Assembly: GCF_031128465.2 (NCBI RefSeq)
Contig: NZ_CP155618.1
Location: 2,594,501 to 2,658,500 of the forward strand
Reading direction: 5' to 3'
Length of the DNA: 64,000 nucleotides
From: Mariniflexile litorale
GTDB lineage: Bacteria; Bacteroidota; Bacteroidia; Flavobacteriales; Flavobacteriaceae
In this document: positions 1 to 8,698 of the stretch, piece by piece
How the letters are laid out: every line of letters begins with the position of its first letter
Numbering within the stretch: the first letter of the stretch is position 1
Program-made: the position numbers and the translations under genes
The notes under the pieces: model-generated
Databases searched by the model: none
Told to the model about the DNA's origin: nothing
The model's input: only the letters and a program-made list of their open reading frames with translations

Positions 1-2
1 TG

Positions 3-737
3 ATGGATGGAGAGGTGACTTTTTCTTTAAATGAGAATACATCTAAGGAGTTTAGTACGAGCAAAAACATGTATAACTTATTTTATATTCCAGCTTCAAG
101 ATACTTGTACAGGTATCTTAATCCCAAAAAGCAAGTCTTAAATATTTATTTTACTGAGTCTTTTTTAGAGTGTAAAATGGGGGAGTGTTTTATAAATCAC
201 TCAAAAAAATATCACCAAGCAAAAAAAGAGAATCAGATTTGCTCGTTTTTTAATAGAGGTTTGGTGTTAAATAGAAAACTAAGAAATATTGTAAATGAAT
301 TTCTAAATTGTTCTTTTGACGGATTATCAAAACAATCTTATTTAGAGTCTAAGTTAACGGAATTGATTTTAATGGCTTTATCTTCAGGTGATTCAGAAAC
401 TGTGATTAACGAAATAAGGAAAGAGGATAGAGAGAATTTGATAAGAATAGAAAATTATATTCGAACTCATTTAAAAGAAGAATTAAATATTGAAAAACTG
501 TCTTTATTAGCTGGTTTTAATACATCTAAATTTAAGATTGTTTTTAAGCAAGTTTATGGGATGCCTGTATTTAAATACATAACTTCTTTAAGGATTGAAA
601 AAGCAATCGAGTTGATTTCAAAACACAACTATAATATTTCTCAAGCTTCATACGAAGTAGGCTATAAAAACCCCCAACATTTTACGGTTGCTTTTAAAAA
701 GAAATTAGGGTATTTGCCCAGCCAGTTAATTAACTAA
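3..737 (+). CDS. AraC-family transcriptional regulator, probably truncated by the window start
   Basis: The C-terminal ~100 residues form an AraC-type DNA-binding domain with two helix-turn-helix units, at about residues 163-185 (IEKLSLLAGF then FKIVFKQVYG) and 212-233 (ISQASYEVGY then FTVAFKKKLG). The last part, KKLGYLPSQ, is the usual family ending. The N-terminal ~130 residues are not a sensor domain I can name. The reading frame is open to the window edge and 244 residues is short for the PchR-like regulators of this phylum, so the true start probably lies upstream. No target gene is identifiable; the next gene is convergent. Confidence 0.85.
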   Translation: MDGEVTFSLNENTSKEFSTSKNMYNLFYIPASRYLYRYLNPKKQVLNIYFTESFLECKMGECFINHSKKYHQAKKENQICSFFNRGLVLNRKLRNIVNEFLNCSFDGLSKQSYLESKLTELILMALSSGDSETVINEIRKEDRENLIRIENYIRTHLKEELNIEKLSLLAGFNTSKFKIVFKQVYGMPVFKYITSLRIEKAIELISKHNYNISQASYEVGYKNPQHFTVAFKKKLGYLPSQLIN

Positions 738-1075
738 TGAATATTTATTTGGGGAGGGTGGGTACTATAGAAGTACTTATAACAAGATGTGTTAAATTTG
801 ATTTCAGCCCAGTAGAATCAATGTTTCGTGGTAACGATTCAATAAATTATGGATGATTTTAATGCCATTTGCTTAATGAAGAAAACCGTTGATAAGTTTA
901 ATAAATATTCTAAAAAATAAGTACAAGTTATTCTGAAATTTTGGATTTTATGATTGCTTTTTATGCTGAAAATTCTGCAAATGAATGCAGGTTGTATTTT
1001 CTGTTGAACTTATTGGTATGGTCAAGTCTTTTTCTCTTGTTACTTTCATTGTAGAAAGTATAATTTCATTATAAG
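738..1075. other. intergenic region, 338 bp, no feature recognised
   Basis: The stretch lies between the convergent AraC-type gene and the dienelactone-hydrolase-like gene. All frames are interrupted. The longest start-to-stop frame, beginning at 737, is about 39 codons and resembles nothing I know. I see no clear terminator hairpin or promoter box. It could be decayed coding sequence, but I cannot support that. Confidence 0.5.
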
Positions 1076-1963
1076 CTATTCAAGTTTTTCTTTAAAAAAG
1101 GCAATGGTTCTATCCCAAGCCAAGGTTGCTGCTACTTTATCATAGCGGGGTGTCGTATTATTATGAAATCCGTGGTTAACATTGGGGTAAAAATGTACTG
1201 TATATTCTACATGGTTTTCTTTTAAAACAGTTTCGTAAGTGGGCCAGCCTTCGTTAACTCGGGTATCTAATCCAGCATATTGCAAGAGCAAAGGTGTTTT
1301 TATTTGAGCCGCTTCTTCAGTTGTTGGTTGTCCACCATAAAAAGGTACTGCCGCTAGTAAATCAGGTAGTTTAACCGCCATCATATTGGAAATCCAGCCA
1401 CCAAAGCAAAAGCCTACGACACCTATTTTTCCGTTACATTTTTTGTGGTTACTTAAATAGTGAAAAGCTGCTATAAAATCTTCAAGTATCTCGTTACGGT
1501 CACGCTTACGCTGCATGTCGCGTCCATCATCATCATTACCAGGGTAGCCGCCTAATGGAGATAAGGCATCGGGTGCTAAAGATATAAAACCATCAAGAGC
1601 AGTTCGTCTCCCTACATCTTCAATATAAGGATTCAAACCTCGGTTTTCATGTACTACAATAATGCCAGGTAATTTGCCATATGCATCATCTGGTATAGAT
1701 AATAAACCTTTTATAGTGCCACCACCTTTAAGTGATTGGTAAGTGATGTATTCAGATTTTAAGCGTTCGTCATCTGGTTTTACCAAAAAATGGTCTATAT
1801 AATTAGGTGTTATAAAACTCAATAACGCGGATACGGTTAAGCCTCCAATGGCATAAAGCGATAATTTTTCAACAAACTGGCGTCTACCAATTTTATTATG
1901 GGCATAATCATCATATAAATCAAAAACCTCTTGATTAATATCTTCTTTTGTGAGCTTTTTCAT
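1076..1963 (-). CDS. dienelactone hydrolase family protein with Tat-like signal
   Basis: An alpha/beta hydrolase of the dienelactone hydrolase family, 295 residues. The expected Cys-Asp-His triad is visible: Cys186 in GFCFGGW, Asp233 in GLDTRV and His264 in NHGFH. A twin-arginine-like segment (GRRQFVEKLS, residues 26-35) followed by a hydrophobic stretch near 38-51 suggests Tat export or membrane anchoring after an unusually long N-terminal tail. The same arrangement occurs in other exported carboxymethylenebutenolidase-like proteins. The substrate is unknown; the family name does not prove dienelactone degradation here. It lies 24 bp downstream of an esterase-like gene on the same strand and is probably co-transcribed with it. 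Confidence 0.88.
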   Translation of the reverse strand: MKKLTKEDINQEVFDLYDDYAHNKIGRRQFVEKLSLYAIGGLTVSALLSFITPNYIDHFLVKPDDERLKSEYITYQSLKGGGTIKGLLSIPDDAYGKLPGIIVVHENRGLNPYIEDVGRRTALDGFISLAPDALSPLGGYPGNDDDGRDMQRKRDRNEILEDFIAAFHYLSNHKKCNGKIGVVGFCFGGWISNMMAVKLPDLLAAVPFYGGQPTTEEAAQIKTPLLLQYAGLDTRVNEGWPTYETVLKENHVEYTVHFYPNVNHGFHNNTTPRYDKVAATLAWDRTIAFFKEKLE

Positions 1964-1987
1964 GAGCTTAAGTATTGGTTTAAAGTA

Positions 1988-2854
1988 TTATAACCCTAAT
2001 TTATTTAAAAATCTCCAAATACTCTTACTTAATTGTATGTTTTGTTTTGTGGTGAAGTTTCCGTGTTTGCCCTTTTTAATGGTTAAAAATTCAGTTTTAA
2101 CCCGATAAAATTTTAATTTTTTATAGAGAATTACCGATTGCTGGTAGGGTACTATAGGGTCTGCATTTCCATGTGCTATAAAAATGGGAGGACTGTGTCT
2201 CGATATATAATTTATAGGAGAAACAGATTCAACAAAAGCGCTGTCTGTATTATTAAAAGACAGCCAGTTGTTCGCTGATTTCCAATAGGCTAGCGGAGTT
2301 AAATCGGTTACGCCATATTTGTCTATAATTGCAGCTACTTTAATGTGTTCTGTATTCGGACAATTGGTATCGAAACTTTTGTTATTTCCTAATAAACCAG
2401 CCATTAAAGCCAAATGTCCACCAGCAGAACCACCCATGATTACGATTTTAGACGTATCAATATTTAATACCTTGGCATTTTTGTAAATATAAATTAAAGC
2501 ACAACGTACATCTTCAATAGCCGCAGGGGCAGGAGCCACATCTACTAACCGGTATGCTATATTTGCAATGGCATATCCGTGCTTAAAAAAGGTGCCCAAT
2601 CCAGTTTGAGATTCTTTGTTACCAGTTCGCCATCCACCTCCATGTATATTAATAACTACAGGTGTTGGTTTTGTTTCATTTGGTTTTGTATATAAATCCA
2701 TGTGGCCCACCCAATCGTTCACCTGAGTGTAAACAACATCAATTTGGGCAGTATAATCTTCTGGATAAATAACAGAGGTATATTCCTTTTCTTGAGAAGA
2801 TACCAAGTGTATATAGCTAAGAAATACGAGGGTAAAAACGATAAAACGCTTCAT
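1988..2854 (-). CDS. secreted alpha/beta hydrolase (esterase/lipase-like)
   Basis: A 288-residue serine hydrolase of the hormone-sensitive-lipase/BD-FAE-like group. An N-terminal signal peptide (about residues 1-20, ending SSQ) predicts export. The oxyanion-hole motif HGGGW is at 71-75, the nucleophile elbow GGSAGG has Ser143, and the remaining triad residues are likely Asp232 (HGNADPIVP) and His264 (GKHGNF). It probably cleaves an ester on a small or acetylated substrate, but nothing in the context fixes which. It heads a two-gene unit with the dienelactone-hydrolase-like gene and follows the PaiB-like gene by 18 bp on the same strand. Confidence 0.85.
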   Translation of the reverse strand: MKRFIVFTLVFLSYIHLVSSQEKEYTSVIYPEDYTAQIDVVYTQVNDWVGHMDLYTKPNETKPTPVVINIHGGGWRTGNKESQTGLGTFFKHGYAIANIAYRLVDVAPAPAAIEDVRCALIYIYKNAKVLNIDTSKIVIMGGSAGGHLALMAGLLGNNKSFDTNCPNTEHIKVAAIIDKYGVTDLTPLAYWKSANNWLSFNNTDSAFVESVSPINYISRHSPPIFIAHGNADPIVPYQQSVILYKKLKFYRVKTEFLTIKKGKHGNFTTKQNIQLSKSIWRFLNKLGL

Positions 2855-2872
2855 TGTTTAATAGATGTGGGA

Positions 2873-3466
2873 TTAAAATATGTTATTTAAAAAACGCTCA
2901 ATATTTTCATGGTTGGAACGTATCAATTCGGCTCGAGCATTTTTAATATCTTGTGGTTTTTTATCTTGCGACAGCTTAAATTTGCCTTCCCAAGAATTTA
3001 TGGTTATTTCAAACATTTCAATATAATCTAAAGCCCCTAGCATGCGTTGGTTATTGGGGTCTAAAATGTATTTATGCTTTGGTGCTTCCAAAAACTCAGT
3101 CATTTTAATAATAGACTCTTTTAAGGCTTCTTTACTTTCTATAGCATTAACCGTGCCTTTTAAATGTACTTTAATGTAATTCCAAGTGGGTAACTGTGTT
3201 GTAGTATAAATACTGGGTGATATGTAACATTGTGGTCCCGAAAATAAAATAGTTACAGGATACTCATTTTTTAATAAGGCTGCATGCGGATTTTGCTTAT
3301 CGATATGCCCAATCAATTTACCAAATTCGTTATAAACTAAAGGTAAATGAGTAATAAAAGGTATGTTGTCTTTAATTGAAATGACGGTGGCTAATGGGTA
3401 CGTTTTAATCACCTCAATGATATGATTAATGTCATTATCTTGATGTATTTTTGGAGGATAATTCAA
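2873..3466 (-). CDS. PaiB-like FMN-binding protein
   Basis: A 197-residue split-barrel flavin-binding protein of the PaiB family. Family signatures are THLPL (residues 39-43), a GPQCYISPS segment and LPTWNYIKVHLKG (92-104). In Bacillus, PaiB is known as a negative regulator of protease and sporulation genes; whether this homologue regulates transcription is not shown by the sequence. No ATG is available at the family-conserved N-terminus (NYPPKIHQ), so translation appears to begin at a TTG codon. It is divergent from radC, with a 64-bp shared upstream region. Confidence 0.82.
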   Translation of the reverse strand: MNYPPKIHQDNDINHIIEVIKTYPLATVISIKDNIPFITHLPLVYNEFGKLIGHIDKQNPHAALLKNEYPVTILFSGPQCYISPSIYTTTQLPTWNYIKVHLKGTVNAIESKEALKESIIKMTEFLEAPKHKYILDPNNQRMLGALDYIEMFEITINSWEGKFKLSQDKKPQDIKNARAELIRSNHENIERFLNNIF

Positions 3467-3495
3467 TAGTATGTGCTATTTTAAATTGACGGTTG

Positions 3496-3526
3496 TTGAT
3501 TTATAAAATTACAATATTTATCTTTA
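3496..3526 (+). promoter_or_regulatory. promoter of radC, predicted leaderless
   Basis: TTG at 3496-3498, a 20-base spacer, then TATCTTTA at 3519-3526, which matches the Bacteroidota -7 box TAnnTTTG except for the last base. The ATG of radC begins only 4 bases further on, so the transcript should start at or next to the start codon. Confidence 0.5.
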
Positions 3527-3530
3527 CGTT

Positions 3531-4229
3531 ATGCAAGAAAAACCAGCTTCATTTTCAATAAAAAATTGGAGTCAAGACGACCAACCGCGGGAGAAATTAC
3601 TCTATAAAGGTAAGGCAACTTTAAGCGATGCTGAATTAGTTGCTATTTTAATTGGTTCGGGTAACCGAGGTGAAAGTGCTGTAGATTTATGCAAGCGTAT
3701 TTTAGCTAGTGTAGATAATAATTTAAGCGAACTAGGGAAGCTATCCATTAAACAACTTATGGAATTTAAAGGTATTGGTGAAGCAAAAGCTATTACTATA
3801 GCTGCTGCTTTAGAGTTAGGTCGTAGACGACGTGGCGAAGAAGCTTTACAAAAGAAGAAAATAACCTCTAGCAAGTCGGTTTTTGAATTGATGCAACCTA
3901 TTATTGGAGAACTACAACACGAAGAATTCTGGATTATATATTTAAACAATTCTAATAAAGTTATTCTAAAAAATCAGTTAAGTAAAGGAGGTATTACTGG
4001 TACTTTGGTTGATGTGCGTTTGGTGCTAAAACAGGCCTTGGAAGTAGGTGCAACGGGACTTATTTTGGCGCATAACCATCCGTCGGGTACCCTAAAACCC
4101 AGTGAAGCAGATAAACAAATTACCAATAAGTTAAAAGTAGCAGCAGAAAGTTTAGATATAAAAGTTTTAGACCATTTAATTGTAACTGAAAAAGCATACT
4201 TTAGTTTTGCCGATGAAGGTCTTATATAA
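3531..4229 (+). CDS. radC: RadC/JAB-domain protein
   Basis: A 232-residue RadC-family protein. An N-terminal UPF0758-type region carries a helix-hairpin-helix-like segment (LMEFKGIGEAKA, about 76-87). The C-terminal JAB/MPN+ metalloprotease fold has the JAMM ligands His181 and His183 in HNHPSG and Asp194. The full-length protein with intact metal site is the chromosomal housekeeping form. Its historic link to DNA repair is disputed and its function is not established. It is a single-gene unit by spacing, divergent from the PaiB-like gene. Confidence 0.93.
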   Translation: MQEKPASFSIKNWSQDDQPREKLLYKGKATLSDAELVAILIGSGNRGESAVDLCKRILASVDNNLSELGKLSIKQLMEFKGIGEAKAITIAAALELGRRRRGEEALQKKKITSSKSVFELMQPIIGELQHEEFWIIYLNNSNKVILKNQLSKGGITGTLVDVRLVLKQALEVGATGLILAHNHPSGTLKPSEADKQITNKLKVAAESLDIKVLDHLIVTEKAYFSFADEGLI

Positions 4230-4278
4230 AATCAATATTCAATCACCGAATACCAATTTTAAATTTTAAAATTGAAAT

Positions 4279-4286
4279 TAACTTTA
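4279..4286 (+). promoter_or_regulatory. -7 box TAACTTTA, 4 bases before the start codon
   Basis: TAACTTTA lies four bases before the ATG at 4291. It matches TAnnTTT(A/G) at the leaderless spacing seen at radC. No -33 TTG is at the right distance, so the call is tentative. Confidence 0.35.
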
Positions 4287-4290
4287 GCCA

Positions 4291-5592
4291 ATGCTTTTAG
4301 TTTACACACATAATATCACACCACGTTTAAAGTATGTTTTTAAGCATGTTTGTACTCGAATTCTTGGTGTTGAGGTCTCTTTTACAACGAAGGTTGAAAC
4401 CTTTATTGCCCACGATAGTTTAAAAATATCCTATACAAAACAACAACTGGGAAATGAGTTTTTTATTAAAAGTCATGATCTTTTATTTGAACAAGGTTTG
4501 AATGATATTGAAATTCATGTTCAATCTTGGTGGCACACGAAATGCTTTTTTTTTAATGGTGAAAAGAGTGCTATACCTTTCGATATTTTTGCAGCATCAT
4601 TTTATTTGCTTTCAAGGTATGAAGAGTATTTACCTCACGTAAAAGATAATTACGGACGTTTTTTAGCAACCGAAAGCATTGCTTTTAAACATAGTTTTTT
4701 GCATCAACCTGTTGTAGATATCTGGGCTTTTAAATTTAAGGACGCATTGCAACTGCAATTTCCGGAATTTAAGTTCCCTCAAAGAAATTATAGTGTTAAA
4801 CCCATAATAGACGTGCCAAGTCCTTATCATTTTAAGTTGAAAGGCTTTATGAGAAGTTTTGGGGGCAGCTTAAAAGATTTACTTAAGTTTCAGTTGAAGA
4901 GTTTGTACGATAGATTTATGGTTGTTTTTGGCTTAAAACATGACCCGTACGACACTTTTAAGTACATTATCAATAAACAAAAACAAAGCAAATTTAAATT
5001 TTTGTTTTTCTTTTTAATTGGTGATTTTTCAACTTACGATAAAGGCATTAACCCTAACAATAAGAAATTTGTGTCGCTCATTAAACATGTTGCCGATTAT
5101 TGCGAAGTAGGTTTGAAAACATCATTTTTTGCTCTTGATGATTTTTCAATTTTGAAAAAGGAGAAGCTTAAAATGGAAGATATTTTAAATACTTCACTAA
5201 AAGCATCTCGACAATCGTTTTCAAAATTAAATCTGCCAGAATCTTATAGAAACCTTATTGAGCTTGAGGTATTGGAAGATTATACCATGGGTTATGTTAA
5301 TCACATTGGGTTTAGGGCAGGTTCTTGCACGCCGTTTTTGTTTTACGATTTAGATTATGAAATTCAAACACCTTTAAAAATACATTCCTATCATGTTATA
5401 GATTATGTGTTGTTGAAAGATCAGTCATTATTGGATAAAAAGAAAACACTAAGTAGCGTTTTAAAAGAAGTTAAGCAGGTAAACGGTGAGTTTATTCCTG
5501 TATATCATAATTATACGTTTAGCGAGGTAGAACGCTGGAAAGGATTTAAAGAATTGTTTAATATTATTTTAGAATCAGGAAATGAAGCGTAG
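4291..5592 (+). CDS. polysaccharide-deacetylase-fold protein with degenerate active site
   Basis: A 433-residue protein of the flavobacterial family annotated as polysaccharide deacetylase: an N-terminal domain of about 165 residues followed by a NodB-like barrel. The fold is supported by FFFLIGDFSTYD (239-250), EDYTMGYVNHIGFRAG (329-344) and VYHN (404-407). In relatives as I remember them, the metal site reads D-V-D near the first strand, then V-G-I/L-H and S-R-Q-H. Here these read D174-V-P176, VGLK276 and SRQS309, so one Asp and two His are replaced. It is probably not a metal-dependent deacetylase; it may be a binding or scaffolding relative in envelope glycan synthesis. Its last 11 bases overlap the next gene, so the two are translationally coupled. 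Confidence 0.75.
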   Translation: MLLVYTHNITPRLKYVFKHVCTRILGVEVSFTTKVETFIAHDSLKISYTKQQLGNEFFIKSHDLLFEQGLNDIEIHVQSWWHTKCFFFNGEKSAIPFDIFAASFYLLSRYEEYLPHVKDNYGRFLATESIAFKHSFLHQPVVDIWAFKFKDALQLQFPEFKFPQRNYSVKPIIDVPSPYHFKLKGFMRSFGGSLKDLLKFQLKSLYDRFMVVFGLKHDPYDTFKYIINKQKQSKFKFLFFFLIGDFSTYDKGINPNNKKFVSLIKHVADYCEVGLKTSFFALDDFSILKKEKLKMEDILNTSLKASRQSFSKLNLPESYRNLIELEVLEDYTMGYVNHIGFRAGSCTPFLFYDLDYEIQTPLKIHSYHVIDYVLLKDQSLLDKKKTLSSVLKEVKQVNGEFIPVYHNYTFSEVERWKGFKELFNIILESGNEA

Positions 5593-6271
5593 TGGTATTA
5601 CCGATGTGTTTTTCGATTTAGATCATACATTGTGGGATTTTGATAAAAATTCAGAATTAACATTTGATAAAATTTTTAAAATGAATGCGATAGATGTTGA
5701 TTTATATGAATTCTTATCACACTATCGCGACATCAATTTTCAGTATTGGAAACTTTACAGAGATGCGAAAATTGAGAAGGAAGTGTTACGCTTCGGCCGG
5801 TTGAGAGATACATTTGTTGCAGCCAATTTACATGTTGATGATGCTATGATTCGTAAACTATCAACCGATTATATCACCTATCTTACCGATAATAATTATT
5901 TGTTTGAGAATACTATCGAGATTCTTGATTATCTAAGTTTAAAGTACAACCTGCATATATTGTCCAACGGATTTGAAGAAGTACAATCTAAAAAACTTCT
6001 AAAATCGAACATTCATCATTATTTTAAAACCATTACGAATGGTGAAGATATAGGTGTTAAAAAGCCGCATCCTGAAATTTTTCATTATGCTATTAAAAAA
6101 GCCAACACAGAAATTAATAGAAGTATTATGATTGGAGATGGTTATGAGGCCGATATAGAAGGCGCTATAAATGTAGGGATGGATGTTATTTATTTTGATA
6201 CTAATAATATGAACATAGAAACAAACGTTAAACAAATTAATGGATTGATAGAATTAAAAAAATATTTATAA
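5582..6271 (+). CDS. yjjG: YjjG-family noncanonical pyrimidine nucleotidase (HAD)
   Basis: A 229-residue HAD-superfamily phosphatase of the YjjG type, which dephosphorylates nucleoside monophosphates including noncanonical pyrimidines. All HAD motifs are present: the Asp12/Asp14 nucleophile pair in FDLDHTLWDF, SNG at 128-130, Lys160/161 before PHPEIF, and GDGYEADIEGA with Asp186 and Asp191. It overlaps the deacetylase-like gene by 11 bp and is probably in its operon. The substrate is inferred from the family, not from the context. Confidence 0.88.
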   Translation: MKRSGITDVFFDLDHTLWDFDKNSELTFDKIFKMNAIDVDLYEFLSHYRDINFQYWKLYRDAKIEKEVLRFGRLRDTFVAANLHVDDAMIRKLSTDYITYLTDNNYLFENTIEILDYLSLKYNLHILSNGFEEVQSKKLLKSNIHHYFKTITNGEDIGVKKPHPEIFHYAIKKANTEINRSIMIGDGYEADIEGAINVGMDVIYFDTNNMNIETNVKQINGLIELKKYL

Positions 6272-6313
6272 AAGTGTATCTTTACATACTGTTTAACTAT
6301 TATATTGAATAAA

Positions 6314-7189
6314 ATGAAGATTAAATATATCGCAATACTTATTACATGTTTACTTTCTGCAAGTTTGTTTTCTCAAACTAATTTAAATAATTATAAGTAC
6401 GTTATTGTACCAAATAAATATGAATTCTTAAAAGAAGCCGACCAATATCAGTTAAATTCCTTAACAGAATTTTTATTTAATAAATGTGGTTTTGTCGCAT
6501 TAATGGAAGGATCCAATTATCCTGACGATGTTACTAAAAATAGATGTTTGGCATTGAAATCTAATTTAATTAAGGATTCGGGAATGTTTAAAACTAAATT
6601 ATCTGTAGAACTTAAAAATTGTAATGACCAAGTAGTATTTACTTCAGAAATGGGTGAAAGTAGAGAGAAAGAATATCAACGAGCGTATACTGGAGCGTTG
6701 AGAGAAGCTTTTAAATCTATTGAAGCACTTAATTATAAATATGTACCAAATGCTAATAATAGTGTTATAGCTTCACAAGAGGTAGAGACAAAAAGTGAGG
6801 TTTCTAAAGAAATACAACAATTAAGAGAAGAAATTCAGAATCTAAAAAAGGAGAAAGAAGCTGTAGTTGTTGAAAAAGTAGAACCTAAGGTTGAAGCTGT
6901 TAAAGAGGTTCCTGTAGAAGAGATGGTGGTTAAAGAAGTTTCAGGTACTAACACATTAATAGCAAAAGAACCTGTAAATGGTTTTTTATATGCACAAGCC
7001 ATAGACAATGGTTTCCAATTAGTAGACAGTACTCCCAAAGTAGTTTATAAAATTAAAAAAACAAGTATTCCAGATGTGTATATGGTAGAAGGTAAAAATG
7101 CTACTTTATATAAAAAGGATGGTAATTGGGTTTTAGAATATTATGAAAATAATGTTTTAAAGCAAGAAGAACTTAATATCAAGTTCTAA
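6314..7189 (+). CDS. secreted hypothetical protein with coiled-coil segment
   Basis: I do not recognise a named family. Translation from the ATG at 6314 gives 291 residues; an in-frame TTG three codons earlier is a less likely start. An N-terminal signal peptide ends near LFSQ (about residue 21). A compact domain of about 120 residues with Cys at KCGF, NRCL and KNCN follows. A Glu/Lys-rich, coiled-coil-like stretch (about 165-205) comes next, and then a C-terminal domain of about 80 residues with repeated Tyr-Lys strands. TATCTTTA at 6277-6284 may be its -7 box. It stands 42 bp after yjjG and converges on rarA. Confidence 0.75.
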   Translation: MKIKYIAILITCLLSASLFSQTNLNNYKYVIVPNKYEFLKEADQYQLNSLTEFLFNKCGFVALMEGSNYPDDVTKNRCLALKSNLIKDSGMFKTKLSVELKNCNDQVVFTSEMGESREKEYQRAYTGALREAFKSIEALNYKYVPNANNSVIASQEVETKSEVSKEIQQLREEIQNLKKEKEAVVVEKVEPKVEAVKEVPVEEMVVKEVSGTNTLIAKEPVNGFLYAQAIDNGFQLVDSTPKVVYKIKKTSIPDVYMVEGKNATLYKKDGNWVLEYYENNVLKQEELNIKF

Positions 7190-7209
7190 TACCTTCGTTT
7201 GCCTAAGGC

Positions 7210-8487
7210 CTAATACCCATACTTTTCTTTCCAACGTTGTTTTAAGAATTCTCGATGTGCGTTTTCACGTGCGTTATTTCCAGGTTCGTAAAGTTTGGTG
7301 TTTTTTACGGTATCAGGCAAAAACTCCTGGTTTGCAAAGTTGTTTTCATAGTTATGTGCGTATTGGTAATTTTCACCATAACCCAGTTCTTTCATGAGTT
7401 TTGTAGGCGCATTTCGAATGTCTATTGGCACCGATAAATCCCCTGTTTCTCTTACCAACTGTTGTGCTTTATTAATAGCCGTATAAGCGGTATTACTTTT
7501 AGGTGAACAGGCTAAATAAGTAGCACATTGGCTAAGCAGAATTCTAGATTCTGGGTATCCAATAGTTGTAACCGCTTGAAATGTATTGTTGGCAATAACC
7601 AAAGCAGTAGGATTGGCGTTTCCAATATCTTCGCTTGCTGAAATGAGTAACCTTCGGGCTATAAATTTTACGTCTTCACCACCTTCAATCATACGGGCTA
7701 ACCAATACACAGCGGCGTTAGGGTCGCTACCACGAATGGATTTTATAAATGCCGAAATAATATCGTAATGTTGCTCGCCTGTTTTGTCGTAACGAACCGT
7801 GTTGTTCTGAATTTTTTGAAGCACACTCTCGTCTGTAATTTCAATCGTATCGGCATTTTCTGAATTTACGATCAGTTCAAAAATGTTCAATAGTTTTCTG
7901 GCATCACCACCAGACAGTCTTAAAAGGGCATTCGTTTCCTGTAAGTTTATTTTCTTTTTAGATAAGGATTCATCATTTTCAATAGCACGTTTTAAAAGTG
8001 TTTCTAAATCGTTTTTATCAAAAGCATTTAAAATATAAACTTGGCAACGCGATAAAAGTGCAGGAATCACCTCAAAACTTGGATTTTCGGTAGTAGCTCC
8101 AATTAAAGTAATCCAACCTTTTTCAACGGCTTGTAATAATGAATCTTGTTGCGATTTGCTAAATCTATGTATTTCGTCAATAAACAAAATAGGATTTTTA
8201 GTAGTAAATAAACCACCGCTTTGCTTTGCCTTATCTATCACGTCTCTAATATCTTTAACGCCAGAATTTATAGCACTTAAGGTGTAAAACGGTCTACCAG
8301 ATTTGGTAGCAATAATATTTGCCAAGGTTGTTTTCCCTGTTCCAGGAGGTCCCCATAAAATCATCGACGGAATTAATCCCTGCTTTATATGTTGCGTTAA
8401 TACACCGTTTTTACCAACTAAATGTGTTTGGCTTACATAGTCGTCTAAGGTTTTTGGGCGTAATCGTTCTGCTAAAGGTTCATTCAT
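7210..8487 (-). CDS. rarA: replication-associated recombination protein A (AAA+ ATPase)
   Basis: RarA/MgsA, a clamp-loader-like AAA+ ATPase that acts at stalled replication forks. At 425 residues it has the usual length. Walker A is [10 protein letters not shown] (45-54), Walker B is [10 protein letters not shown] (100-109), and sensor GATTENPSF follows. The C-terminal part holds the family tetramerisation region ([24 protein letters not shown]). It is monocistronic and converges on the hypothetical gene at 6314-7189. Confidence 0.95.
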   Translation of the reverse strand: MNEPLAERLRPKTLDDYVSQTHLVGKNGVLTQHIKQGLIPSMILWGPPGTGKTTLANIIATKSGRPFYTLSAINSGVKDIRDVIDKAKQSGGLFTTKNPILFIDEIHRFSKSQQDSLLQAVEKGWITLIGATTENPSFEVIPALLSRCQVYILNAFDKNDLETLLKRAIENDESLSKKKINLQETNALLRLSGGDARKLLNIFELIVNSENADTIEITDESVLQKIQNNTVRYDKTGEQHYDIISAFIKSIRGSDPNAAVYWLARMIEGGEDVKFIARRLLISASEDIGNANPTALVIANNTFQAVTTIGYPESRILLSQCATYLACSPKSNTAYTAINKAQQLVRETGDLSVPIDIRNAPTKLMKELGYGENYQYAHNYENNFANQEFLPDTVKNTKLYEPGNNARENAHREFLKQRWKEKYGY

Positions 8488-8491
8488 AATG

Positions 8492-8499
8492 TAAAATTA
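8492..8499 (-). promoter_or_regulatory. -7 box TAATTTTA, 4 bases before the rarA start
   Basis: Read on the minus strand, TAATTTTA is followed by CATT and then the rarA ATG. This is the leaderless arrangement seen at radC and rlmB. No -33 element is at the right spacing. Confidence 0.35.
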
Positions 8500-8548
8500 A
8501 AACAATTCTTTTTCAAAAAGGAATCTCTATGCTATTAAGTTTTTTTTT

Positions 8549-8633
8549 GGCGTGTCCCCGTAAAAACGGGGTCGGGTTTTACGCTATATCTTTTTTTCGT
8601 GCCTCAAAAAGGATGCCGCTTCAACCCCTCACG
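8549..8633. repeat. structured intergenic element, multi-helix, candidate dispersed repeat
   Basis: An 85-base element between divergent rarA and the rhomboid gene. Nested complementarity is visible. CGTG (8551-8554) pairs with CACG (8630-8633). CCCCGT (8556-8561) pairs with ACGGGG (8566-8571) around an AAAA loop. GGG (8574-8576) can pair with CCC (8625-8627). ATCTTTTT (8588-8595) pairs with AAAAAGGAT (8606-8614) with one bulge. It resembles GC-rich intergenic elements, with TTTACGCTATATC and GGATGCCGCTTC blocks, that I recall as dispersed in Bacteroidota genomes. No second copy is in this window. Confidence 0.65.
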
Positions 8634-8685
8634 TGGTGTACTTCTGCCATTTTAGCACAAACTTTAAACTTGGTTAACTATTTGC

Positions 8686-8693
8686 TATCTTTA
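8686..8693 (+). promoter_or_regulatory. -7 box TATCTTTA, 5 bases before the rhomboid start
   Basis: TATCTTTA is followed by ATTTC and the ATG at 8699. TTTA at 8663-8666 lies exactly 19 bases upstream and could be a weak -33 element. A leaderless transcript is predicted. Confidence 0.4.
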
Positions 8694-8698
8694 ATTTC

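Noticed and set aside
737-856. Short frame of about 39 codons after the AraC-type gene
   Set aside because: No similarity to anything known, low codon quality and no promoter box; more likely chance.
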